Translations under genes and position numbers: made by a program
In this document: one piece after another, positions 49,083 to 56,682 of the stretch
Numbering within the stretch: position 1 is the stretch's first letter
Layout of the letters: each line of letters begins with the position of its first letter
Assembly (NCBI RefSeq): GCF_015706575.1
Contig: NW_024037057.1
Span: 248,001 to 312,000 of the forward strand
Origin: Patiria miniata
Taxonomy: Eukaryota; Echinodermata; Asteroidea; Valvatida; Asterinidae
DNA length: 64,000 nucleotides
Direction of reading: 5' to 3'
The notes under the pieces: model-generated
What the model was told of the DNA's origin: nothing
Databases searched by the model: none
Seen by the model: the letters and a program-made list of their open reading frames with translations, nothing else

Positions 49083-50420
49083 TTAACGAAAACAAGAGCT
49101 GTTCCCAATTGAAATTGGGAACAGCTAAAAAATAACAAAAACAAGAGCTGTTTCGGTGTGTACACCGAAACAGCTAAAAAAAACAGAACAAAAACAAAGG
49201 CTTTTCCGCAACTTTGCGGAAAAGCCAAAAACACTTTAAAATTTCGGGCATTCCTGGTCGTAATGGCTCTTTAAATCGAGCGCAGTCGCACGTGCACGAT
49301 AAGCGCCGGAGGAAGTAATCGAACGTCGGTGTCATTATGATAATCTGACTCCGTCAAAATCGGACTCCTTTTCCTTATTATTGGTTAATCCCTCGCACGC
49401 GACAGGTCAGTCTCCCGTATACATGATATATATGATCCTAAAAATATCGTGTTATCCTACTTACGCAAGCGCAATACTACCATACTAGCAACCATCATAC
49501 TACAAATTAGTAACCGGGACTAAATTGCTAATAGGGTATTCGTATGTTGTTTAATGTCCTTGGTCGTAAATGTTACATGTGCACCCATTCACTCATTTCA
49601 ATAATGGGGCTTGCACGATACATTGATTTAAACAAACTTAGAGGATCCTAATAATCATTTTAGCAAAGGGCGGATCCAGGGAGGGGGGACAACGAGGGAC
49701 ATGCCCCCCCCCCCTAAAAAAAAATAACCCAATTTTGCGTACACCGTACCAACATCTTTTCCGTTTAAAAAAAATTGTGGTAAGAAATTGCTTCAGATCC
49801 CACGACAGAGTTTCTAGAATTCCCCCCCCCCCAAAAAAAAAATGTGCCTCTTGAGGGGGACCCGAACCTCACGCCGTAATTTTTGTGTACCCACTTTTTT
49901 ATAAGGACCAACAAATTTTTGCCCCCCCCAAAAAAAAAAAAATAGAAAAATTATGTGTTCTGGATCCGCTCTTGCTCCTGCTTGACATAAGACATTGTAA
50001 ACAGTTAGCCTTTGGCTAACTAAAAACAATACAACTTACAAAAGTCTTTTTGGTTGGGGAAGGAAGAGGGGCATTATCAGTATTTTGGTGGGGGACCTGG
50101 GGGCACGGCCAATTTATGGGGCCCCATGCCCCCCCCCTCCCCGTGGCTACGTGGGTTGAACTTACCTCAATAGGGTAGAACACCGTAATGACCGAGAAAG
50201 CCATCATGTTAGTAAGCGCGGCCAAAAGGGTGCCCACGATGGTGGCTATCTGGTGGGATGTAAACCTGCTCTTCGCTGGTTGCTGGTCACCGTCGGCATC
50301 AACCGCTTCCTCTGGAGTTGCCAAACCTCTGGGCGGAGTCTCCATTGGAGAAGGCACCTGACTATTTGCATCTTTCTGCGAACCCTCCATGTTGCCGTTT
50401 TCGTGTGTTTGAAGCTCCAT
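33249..50420 (-). CDS. SLC18B1: SLC18B1-type vesicular polyamine transporter, 12 coding exons
   Basis: A major-facilitator transporter. In mammals SLC18B1 loads spermidine and spermine into secretory vesicles in exchange for protons. Joining 50166-50420, 42354-42449, 41735-41808, 41195-41339, 40101-40169, 39575-39662, 35802-35938, 35373-35471, 34745-34836, 34469-34564, 33950-34024 and 33249-33396 gives 1,374 bases, 457 residues plus stop, close to the 456 of human. Every intron is gt-ag and every phase agrees. Marks of the family: FYPIEAKKRGISQTVIGM after TM1, motif A-like GKMIPIVGARFVFLAG, RILEGLGSAAALTASAAIV in TM4, motif C-like GFSLAIGPAVGGLLY (antiporter signature) in TM5, and the second-half repeats WGAIADAK and SLAGPLLGGVITEYYG. 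It has a hydrophilic N-tail of about 55 residues. Intron 1 is 7.7 kb. The model is read by eye and not from transcripts. Confidence 0.93.
33950..34024 (-). CDS. SLC18B1: SLC18B1 exon 11
   Basis: Seventy-five bases: WYDIPSGIGLTAVISGLWHS then SYAL. It matches the family's GL.T..LVSGL..S.W region. The acceptor is 'caatcctacag' and the donor gtaagc. Confidence 0.91.
34469..34564 (-). CDS. SLC18B1: SLC18B1 exon 10
   Basis: Ninety-six bases: TGVLPSVTIPISAATFTMLA then TPTFVDMLRSA. This is TM10 and the PTF.(E/D)(I/M)L signature. The acceptor is 'tttctcctacag' and the donor gtaagt. Confidence 0.92.
34745..34836 (-). CDS. SLC18B1: SLC18B1 exon 9
   Basis: Ninety-two bases: KCARILIVVGASGSGGLFLL then LGLPQILHLP. 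It matches the family's RKWLLVFGN...LLGPVPILH block with no gap. The donor is gtaagt. Confidence 0.9.
35026..35240 (+). repeat. tRNA-derived SINE in SLC18B1 intron 8
   Basis: The first 73 bases look like a tRNA: an A-box-like TAGCTCGGTGGTCGAGTGG and a perfect T arm GTGGG-TTTGAGT-CCCAC at about 35,076-35,092. The acceptor stem pairs poorly. An unrelated AT-rich body of about 140 bases follows. Confidence 0.65.
35318..35350. repeat. C-run and CA microsatellite
   Basis: About 14 consecutive C flanked by CA repeats in SLC18B1 intron 8. Confidence 0.85.
35373..35471 (-). CDS. SLC18B1: SLC18B1 exon 8 (residues 289-321)
   Basis: Ninety-nine bases, phase 0 at both ends. The acceptor after 'cttcttgatag' was chosen because it keeps the frame: LNFSVMAISLLFVSLGLGYG, then FSVIWGAIADAK, the second motif A. 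A nearer 'ttttag' would shift the frame. Confidence 0.88.
35802..35938 (-). CDS. SLC18B1: SLC18B1 exon 7
   Basis: One hundred and thirty-seven bases. It covers the central cytosolic linker (NEAEESGSVSRVLSIPAVW) and TM7 (VALFANFVGFAATASLQPTL), ending FLDE at gtaatg. Confidence 0.92.
36660..37880. repeat. Tandem repeat, about 145-base unit, six copies, in SLC18B1 intron 6
   Basis: Units begin at the 'ccagtaattcat' block near 36,699, 36,842, 36,989, 37,501, 37,645 and 37,744. Each full unit has 'cttcacgttatt', 'acctaggcatcttactgc' and 'gtgtgtaaaaggtta'. The unit starting near 37,645 is shortened. A MITE splits the third unit. Confidence 0.88.
37122..37485. mobile_element. Harbinger-like MITE, 364 bases
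   Basis: Terminal inverted repeats of about 30 bases (GGCCCCCAAAAAAG... and the inverse of ...CTTTTTGGCCC, both running into CTGGTATG) are flanked by the 3-base duplication TAA (37119-37121 and 37486-37488). TAA targets and GGCCC ends fit PIF/Harbinger. It has no coding sequence and sits inside the tandem repeat. Confidence 0.82.
38330..38930. repeat. Tandem duplication, about 300-base unit, rich in AACGTGAT
   Basis: The block 'cattaacgctttcacg' near 38,564 recurs near 38,868, with matching flanks ('aggtgtgca', 'aacgtgata', 'acgggtaa.att'). It lies in SLC18B1 intron 6. The whole stretch 36,300-38,950 is unusually dense in ACGT tetramers. Confidence 0.75.
39575..39662 (-). CDS. SLC18B1: SLC18B1 exon 6
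   Basis: Eighty-eight bases: AAGFRTPFFILGGLVLSTVV then VNYFLMPNE and one base. This is TM6, and it matches the family block ending in ILPNY. Confidence 0.92.
40101..40169 (-). CDS. SLC18B1: SLC18B1 exon 5 (residues 191-213)
   Basis: Sixty-nine bases, phase 0 at both ends: SLVETTIGFSLAIGPAVGG then LLYN. This is TM5 with the motif C pattern (G...GP.GG) typical of proton antiporters. Confidence 0.93.
41195..41339 (-). CDS. SLC18B1: SLC18B1 exon 4
   Basis: One hundred and forty-five bases. It contains TM4 with RILEGLGSAAALTASAAIVA and then SVFPDDVGKA, matching the family's AFPNNVA region. The donor is gtggta. Confidence 0.92.
41735..41808 (-). CDS. SLC18B1: SLC18B1 exon 3
   Basis: Seventy-four bases: IPIVGARFVFLAGSFFTGG then CNILF and two bases of a glycine codon. 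It covers the motif A end and TM3. The donor is gtgagc. Confidence 0.92.
42354..42449 (-). CDS. SLC18B1: SLC18B1 exon 2 (residues 86-117)
   Basis: Ninety-six bases, phase 0 at both ends, between tttgcaacag and gtaagt. It encodes AKKRGISQTVIGMVFSVFSL and the start of motif A (GSPLIGKM), which is TM2. Confidence 0.93.
42690..44117 (-). mobile_element. Helitron-like unit 1 in SLC18B1 intron 1
   Basis: Read on the - strand, the 3' end is a hairpin (42699-42724, CTATGT...ACATAG) then ATCTCTAGT, the Helitron pattern of a hairpin before CTAG|T. The opposite end is a TTC-rich microsatellite followed by 'ttgttccacttcaaatgcc'. The body holds two TAGCCGA/TCGGCTA hairpins (42801-42817, 42961-42977) and repeated TGACGTCA. 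It has no coding sequence, so it is non-autonomous. The family assignment is inferred from the ends only. Confidence 0.5.
44118..46559 (-). mobile_element. Helitron-like unit 2 (composite)
   Basis: It begins ACTAGAGCTG with a hairpin at 44125-44153 and ends with the same microsatellite-plus-'gttccacttcaaatgcc' end as unit 1. From about 45,302 the body repeats the unit 1 body, including the hairpin at 45391-45407. It is therefore probably two units joined. Confidence 0.48.
46560..47728 (-). mobile_element. Helitron-like unit 3
   Basis: It begins ACTAG with the perfect hairpin GTGTTTGT-GG-ACAAACAC (46569-46586). The body has the densest TGACGTCA repeats. It ends in an A-rich tract before the next ACTAG. 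Confidence 0.48.
47729..49096 (-). mobile_element. Helitron-like units 4 and 5
   Basis: A short end segment starts with ACTAG and the perfect hairpin at 47738-47757 (TGTGGTTGT-GG-ACAACCACA). It is followed at 47,806 by a near copy of unit 1 with a hairpin at 47813-47838 and the TAGCCGA hairpin at 47914-47930. The array closes in about 60 bases of A-rich DNA. Confidence 0.48.
49097..49226. repeat. Cluster of three perfect hairpins
   Basis: The inverted repeats are 49097-49126 (14-base stem, AGCTGTTCCCAATT), 49146-49175 (14-base stem, AGCTGTTTCGGTGT) and 49199-49226 (13-base stem, GGCTTTTCCGCAA). Each has a 2-base loop, and the spacers are A-rich and about 20 bases long. The left arms match sequences next to the end hairpins of units 4, 3 (in part) and 1/5. 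Confidence 0.92.
49662..49976. mobile_element. Oligo-G-cored MITE in SLC18B1 intron 1
   Basis: The ends AGCAAAGGGCGGATCCAG and the inverse of CTGGATCCGCTCTTGCT are matching inverted repeats. The interior holds several runs of G or C and A. No coding sequence. Confidence 0.65.
50030..50155. repeat. Partial oligo-G/C element beside exon 1
   Basis: A G-rich stretch, a C-run and 'ccgtggctacg' resemble one end of the CAGTGGCGTAGCCA element at 52330-52528. It stops about 10 bases before the exon 1 splice donor. Confidence 0.5.
50166..50420 (-). CDS. SLC18B1: SLC18B1 exon 1 (residues 1-85)
   Basis: The ATG at 50420 sits in GGCCATGGAG, a strong start. A polar tail rich in Q, P, E and D is followed by TM1 (IATIVGTLLAALTNMMAFSV) and FYPIE. 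It ends at GAG|gtaagt, phase 0. An acceptor-like 'ttggacag' lies three bases before the ATG, so a 5' UTR intron is possible. Confidence 0.9.
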
Positions 50421-50924
50421 GGCCTGTCCAAAAAATGTCGACATAAAACAAGAAGGGTTTACCAATTTAGTATTAGGTTCCGTCAAAGCAGTAGGCCTAC
50501 TTAAGACTAGCGTACTGTCACACTATCCGAAATTCCGATCGGCCATATACAAGTCGTGGTTTGAAGTTCTGTAACGTAATCATTAGCCATTTATTTTCTT
50601 TATAAAACATGCGCAGCTGTGTAGTACTACAATCGCGGTGATGGCTTTCAGGTAGGGTAGTATTTTACGATCACATTAATTGCAGTGCGTGGTTCATTAT
50701 ACTTTCTTGATCGTTTGAATTAATGAAGTGCGTCTATTTAGCATAAATAGAGATATTCATGTATGTGTATTTTTCAATGGCAATGGAATTGAATTTATTC
50801 CAGTTTCCAATGTGACATTTACCGACATTTAGTCCAACAATTTAGCTGTCCACTCTTTCGCTGGTGTCACCTTTCATAATACCATACCGTATAATCTGCG
50901 TCATTGTATTGTATTATTTGAGTT

Positions 50925-51313
50925 TAGGGGCCATTCAGAATGTTCAATGTGGTAAAATTTCGATCTTTTTTCCAAATTGTGGGTGGGTGGGTCAAGCTAA
51001 ATAATTGAAAATCGAAATACACTTTCCATGGAAAAAAAGGTAACAAAAAAAAAACAAAGATAGATCTGTTGACTTGGCTGAACTACGCGCAAGCGTTCCG
51101 ATATCGCGATGCGTGTTTCTTTTCCAACTTCTTCCCCTGTATGTACTGTCAGTGGCGTAGCCAGGATTTTTTTAAGGGGGGGGGGGCGCTGCATGGGGGG
51201 GGGGGCAGGAACATTTCATGGGGGGGGGGCGTCATGTAGATCAATTACATTTTTTTTAAAAACTCAAAATCTCAGTGAGGGAGGCGACTGGGGGGGGGGG
51301 CGACAAGGTTTCA
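50925..51313. repeat. Direct repeat, left copy, beside the phytochelatin-synthase-like gene
   Basis: It matches 52105-52486 closely, from 'ggggccattcagaat' to 'gcgacaaggtttcat'. It includes one end (CAGTGGCGTAGCCA at 51150-51163) of the oligo-G MITE. Confidence 0.88.
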
Positions 51314-51357
51314 TAAACACGGGATGCTCCAAGTTAATAAAATGCCTGAACGTATGT

Positions 51358-52064
51358 TCAGATTACGCCACCCATGATCACAAATCCTCGCGACTTTCCA
51401 GTAGCTACATCAACATCTTGCGTTGCCTGAAACAAATCTTCGGTCTTTAACCACACTTTGGGTTTGCCAGCATTCATGACAATACCATTAGTATCAAGCA
51501 TTAGAAAGCGGTCAGAGGCTTTGTGATACGCGCACAAGGGACTGTGATGTCCAAACTTGGAAGCCTTCCCGATTTGACCCAAAAGGTATCGCTGGAAGTT
51601 CAGAATAACTCCAGCGCTGGAATCTTCATGGCGCAGGGCTTCCACGGCTAGACAGCGGAATTCATCCACGGAGGACTCCTGACCAAAGTACATCGTAGCT
51701 TGGTGTTTGTGGCTGACGAGTAACTGGCCGACATCCATCAATGTGGTGCCTTTTTTTTCTGGATGACATCATGGGTAATGATCTCTTCGGTCTCCTTGAA
51801 GGCGAACATAGCAAATCCGTGGTACTGTGCCTTAATGTCATTACAGTGTCTGAAGTTGCAGTGCCCTGCTTCACGACACACTTTTCCACATTCAACGGAT
51901 GCAAGAAGAAGCGCTGCACTCTGTATGTCACAGTGCGAATAGTGCTGCTGGAAATCAAACACGTCCATTAAGATGTCTTGACGAACTTCAGCTTCATCCA
52001 GAAGCCGCTGGCCTTCCTCAGATTCCAAAGTAATTGGTTCACTTACTTTAAAGGTTTCCCCCAT
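51358..52064 (-). pseudogene. Phytochelatin-synthase-like protein, one frameshift
   Basis: Phytochelatin synthases are papain-like enzymes (peptidase family C83) that join gamma-glutamylcysteine units from glutathione to bind metals. From the ATG at 52064 the region reads TLESEEGQRLLDEAEVRQD, then FQQHYSHCDIQSAALLLAS with a likely catalytic cysteine. After a break it continues TTLMDVGQLL, GHHSPLCAYH, DRFLMLDTN and RGFVIM. The spacing from the histidine of GHHSP to the aspartate of LMLD is 18, as between H162 and D180 of the Arabidopsis enzyme. The frame changes at a run of eight A near 51,755. The total is about 235 codons, so only the catalytic domain is present. An acceptor-like 'ccgactccacatcag' lies upstream, so it may be one exon of a longer gene. 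The break may be real or a homopolymer error. Confidence 0.75.
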
Positions 52065-52104
52065 ATCTGCCTCAGAACCTGATGTGGAGTCGGAAAAAAG
52101 ACAT

Positions 52105-52486
52105 GAGGGGCCATTCAGAATTTTCAATGTTTTAAAATTTCGATCTTTTTTCCAAATTGTGGGTGGGTGGGTCAAGCTAAATAATTAAAAATCGAAATTC
52201 ACTTTCCATGGAAAAAAGATAAAAAAAAACCAAAGAAAGATAGATCTTTTGACTTGCCTAAACTACGCGCAAGCGTTCCGATATCGCGATGCGTGTTTCT
52301 TTTCCAACTTCGTCCCCTGTATGTACTGTCAGTGGCGTAGCCAGGCATTATTCAGTGTGGGGGGGGGGGGGGGTTTGGGCTGGAACATTTCATGGGGGGG
52401 GTCATGTAGATCAATGATATTTTTTTTAGAAACTCAAAATCTCAGTGGGGGAGGCGACTGGGGGGGGGGGGCGACAAGGTTTCATG
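52105..52486. repeat. Direct repeat, right copy
   Basis: Pair of 50925-51313. The two copies flank the phytochelatin-synthase-like segment, a layout expected from a tandem duplication or an insertion with long direct repeats. Confidence 0.88.
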
Positions 52487-52528
52487 GGGGGGGCTGTCCC
52501 CCCCCCCCCCTCCGTGGCTACGCCACTG
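52330..52528. mobile_element. Oligo-G-cored MITE with CAGTGGCGTAGCCA ends
   Basis: CAGTGGCGTAGCCA (52330-52343) and its perfect inverse (52515-52528) bound about 200 bases with long G-runs and a C-run. The left direct repeat carries a copy that has lost its other end. Confidence 0.82.
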
Positions 52529-52744
52529 CAGGTCATACAGTTAAAGTTTATGTAAACTTGTATGAAAAGTCAAAGAAAAGTAACTCCCATGATCTTTTTG
52601 ACACCAAGTTTGTGTTAACTTGCCGGTAACGACCTAAAAAATTATCCAGACAAATATGTTTATTTTGTAACATTTCATGTTCGTCTGTCGGTCTTCTATG
52701 CTGTTATGTTTACTTTTAGGTACCTTCAATGGTACTATGTTTAA

Positions 52745-52828
52745 TTTAGAGGCTATCACGGAAAATGTTGAGGGGGGGGGGGCGGATTCCGCCGCCCCCC
52801 CCCCCCCCCGGCCCCTTTAGGGTTAACT
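52745..52828. repeat. Short G-run/C-run repeat, copy 1
   Basis: 'ttagaggctatc.cggaaaatgttga', a G-run, 'cggattcc', a C-run, then 'ggcccctttagggttaa'. The same block recurs at 56618-56682. Confidence 0.8.
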
Positions 52829-53479
52829 AAATGTAATATATTGTATTTTCTTGCGCGTTACAAACACAAATTTAACCTTTGGGCGACACAGCGTCCTACG
52901 TTATCCCTTTGAGAGACATGTTGAATTACTGGGTGACATTCCAATGCCCTAATGTCTCAGCCCCTATTTAGAGGCAACATATCATCGCAAATATAGACTA
53001 GATTGATTGCTCGTGGTCCAATTAGTAATCATACCAGAATTCGTAGAAAAGGTAACAATTGGGTGAAGGGTCATTAAAGTTGGGGAAAAATGCTGTGCAA
53101 AAATTTATGCGAGAGTCTTTTTGCCTAATATGGATTTCTATTATATCTTGCCGATAATGTTTTTTGTCCTACATAATGTTTTTTGGTTCAGTCGGTGTTA
53201 AGTCTTTTATTTAGTTTTTCGTTTTGGATAAAATTTCCGTTTTCCAAGTACATGTATTCATATATTTACCTTTGCCTTGACCTTATTATGAACTTGAATA
53301 CAATTAATACATTATGTATACGAATCTGTGCATAGCGGATGATATAAAAATGATAAGACTGCAGGTAATTCCATGTACTTGAAAATTAAGAAAAAAAATC
53401 TGGCTTCGGCCCAATGCACACCGTGTTTTCGATGAATCTGTAAATCATTTGTAAAGCGCTCAACCGGATAAGGCTTTAC

Positions 53480-53740
53480 GTGCAAAACTATAGTGCGGCA
53501 TTTCGACAGCGAGGAAGCAGATATTTGTACCAGTGGTCCGCCGACGACTGCCATCGGCGGCCCGCCAGCGGTGCTACCGATGGGCCGCTGCCGGGCGATC
53601 GCGGCTTGCTGACTGGGAATTTAAGTTTGCAGGCAGTGAATCGGTCCGAAATTGCCTGCGCCGGCCAAATCACGATTTGCATGCCCTCAAAATCTTCAGT
53701 ATTTGAGCATGCTGAGGGCCATGAACTTGAGGGTTTGTAA
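53480..53740. other. GC-rich patch
   Basis: The only strongly GC-rich stretch of this part (53,530-53,620), open on both strands. No protein family is recognised. 'catcgg...ccgatg' arms suggest a small inverted repeat. It is left as unassigned. Confidence 0.35.
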
Positions 53741-54219
53741 GAAAATATGGGTGGAAGCCGTGCACATGACTGTGAACTTGTAGTTCCGTTCAATTTGGAT
53801 GAATTGTGGGCCCTTAAAGCGTTCTATTTTGCAATGGAGTGTAGGCATCGTTTTTCAACATGGCGATGGGCTTCAGGACTATTTTCAGGGGTGATCATCT
53901 TCGGATGGAAATTTCTCCTAAAAGTCATCAGTTAACCCCCCTAGAATTGAAAAGAAAATGAAAGATGATGAAATAAGCTTTAATTTGATGTGTGTCTCGA
54001 TCACCTTGGAGAGTTGTGAGTATTTTTCCCGAGTTTCTGAATGTGAGCATTTACCATTAGGGTCTATGGAAGTTTATTTACTGGTCTGCTACCTTAAGCT
54101 ATGACGTTCAAAGCAAGTACTCAGAGCTGATTGGGCCGCTAGTCATGGATGCAAAACGTTCACCGCTATTCACCGTGAAGGTGTACACCACCGCAGTAAA
54201 CACTAACACCTCTCCCAAT

Positions 54220-55697
54220 TAGTTTAGTCGGAAAAGGGGGGTATCGTGCACCCTCGGAAATCAATTTCTAATCAACGTTTCTAGGTCAGAAAAAATGTGT
54301 AGAAAACGATTTGCTATGTTAAAAAATTCAAAAAATGTCCCACGCATTGTTTTTATGCAAATTAGTGCCGCCATTACCGAAAAATGTATTTTTAATTATA
54401 TCTCAGCCAATATTGCAGATAACTGAACAAACTAGGTGCCTAAACTCATGTTTTTAAGGTCAGAGATCACAATAAAACTATTCTGGAAGTGACCACATGT
54501 GTCTGTGGCATAGGAATATGCAAATTAGTGCCGCAAATACCGGAAAGTCATGTTTTTGGCATATCTCGGCCAATATAGCACATAACTGCACCAGTAAGGT
54601 GTCTAAACCCATGTTTTGAGGGTCAAGTATCATTAGAAGACCATTCACGAAATAACTATGTGTGTCTGTGGCATGAAAATATGTAATTTATAAAGTGTCG
54701 GTTTATCAGATATTTGATTTTTAGCCAATATCTCGGCCAATATTGCACTTAACTACACAAGTAAGGTGTCTAAACCCATGTTTTGAGGGTCAGGTATCAT
54801 TAGAAGACCACTCACGAAGTAACTTTGTGTGTCTTTGGCATGAAAATATGTAAATTCTAAATTGCCGGTTTATCAAAAATTTGATTTTCAGCCAATATTA
54901 TATTCAATTTCAGCCAATATTACAGTTTATTTTTAATATGATGGCTTAAAATAAACTTTGATCATTACTGCTTATCAAAAACCCTTCTGTCAACATAAGC
55001 TGCAATATTGACCGAGATATTGGCTAAAAATCAAATTTCTGATAAATCGACACTTTAGAATTTACATATTTACCTGCCAACGACACACATAATTACTAAG
55101 TGAATGGTCTTCTTATGATACCTGACCCTCAAAACACGGGTTTAGACACCTTACTTGTGTAGTTAAGTGCAATATTGGCCGAGATATTGGCTAAAAATCA
55201 AATATCTGATAAACCGACACTTTATAAATTACATATTTTCATGCCACAGACACACATAGTTCTTTCGTGAATGGCCTTCTAATGATACTTGACCCTCAAA
55301 ACATGGGTTTAGACACCTTACTGGTGTAGTTATGTGCTATATTGGCCGAGATATGCCAAAAACATGACTTTCCGGTATTTGCGGCACTAATTTGCATATT
55401 CCTATGCCACAGACACATGTGGTCAATTCCAGAATAGTTTTATTGTGATCTCTGACCTTGAAAACATGGGTTTAGACACCTAGTTCGTTCAGTTATCTGC
55501 AATATTGGCTGAGATATAGTTAAAAATAGATTTTTCTGTAATGGCGGCACTAATTTGCATAAAAACAATACGTGGGACATTTTTTGAATTTTTTAACATA
55601 GCAAATCGTTTTTTACGCATTTTTTCTGACCTAGAAATGTTGATTAGAAATTGATTTCCGAGGGTGCACGATACCCCCCTTTTCCGACTGAACTAAA
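54220..55697. mobile_element. Near-perfect 1.48 kb inverted repeat (foldback element)
   Basis: The left arm, about 54,220-54,940, is mirrored by about 54,990-55,697 with few differences. The outer ends are TTAGTTtAGTCGGAAAAGGGG and its inverse. Each arm carries tandem subunits of about 175 bases marked by 'atatctcggccaatat', 'ggtgtctaaacccatg' and 'gtgtctgtggcat'. No coding sequence. Transcription through it would give a long double-stranded RNA. Confidence 0.92.
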
Positions 55698-56617
55698 TAC
55701 TTCGCACACTCAACCACCTTTGGCTGATGCTACTCCCAACGCACGGCTTACTTATGTTCCCAGCTAGAACATACAACTGGAAACTAAACGCTACCGCGCC
55801 GTGTGCACACAGTTAGCCTGTGTAGCGTGAATATCCGAATCCGTGAAATGTAGACTCATTCATTGGTAGTATTGCGCACGCGTGAGTACGATACTCTGCT
55901 ATTGTTAGGATCGTTTCGGGAGAGTGACATCTCAAGTGCGGGGGAAAAAGGGGTCCGATTGCCATAGGAGTCAGATTGTCATTTTACACCGGCATACGAT
56001 CTCGGCTACCCGCTATATAGTAAGAGCTTCACTTCGGCACAAAGCTAATCCCCGTAAAACTTAACAATGGATCACACAATCTACAAAATTCGTGCTTACC
56101 TACATGAACTCTCTTCACCTAATGCTGCACTCATACTGACTGACTGGTGACTAGTGTTCACTAGTCACTAATTGGAGTACTAGTAATCCAATTGATTGTC
56201 TAACCATATGTTTACGTCTGCACAGCTACACAGAACAATGCTGAGCGCAGTGGAGTCACGTACATTATGCTCAACCACGTGACATTGGGGTGGGGGGGCG
56301 GACTAAGATCTCGGCCATCGAGTGACAAACTGTTTTGAAACTCAGCACATGCATAGAGCAACTCTTCCAAAACATACCCAAGAAATTTCATGACTATAGG
56401 TCAAAGGGTTTTGGAATTATGGCTAATTAAATATTCATATGTTCGAATGGCAATTCTGCTCTGTGTACACGACGTACATGGGAAAATTCAGTTTTCACGG
56501 CGAATAATTTTCGCTACGTGGCAACCCGTAGTCCATTTTTTATGTTTTTGGTATCAAAAGATGCGCAAAGCTCGAGGCTAAAAAGTCATAACAGCTCGAG
56601 TCGCCAACAATTTTGTT
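55698..56617. other. Non-coding DNA right of the foldback element
   Basis: No gene is seen. A block near 55,940-55,980 ('ggtccgattgccataggagtcagattgtca') is related in inverse to segments near 32,095 and 49,345, so it is part of a dispersed repeat. Confidence 0.4.
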
Positions 56618-56682
56618 TTAGAGGCTATCGCGGAAAATGTTGATGGGGGGGCGGATTCCCCCCCCGGCCCCTTTAGGGTTAA
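56618..56682. repeat. Short G-run/C-run repeat, copy 2
   Basis: Second copy of the block at 52745-52828, with shorter G and C runs. Confidence 0.8.

Noticed and set aside
49019-49234. Phenylalanine-rich open frame
   Set aside because: It is a translation of the A-rich tract and hairpin cluster.
53480-53793. GC-rich frames on both strands as a gene
   Set aside because: Both strands are open because of composition, and no domain can be recognised.
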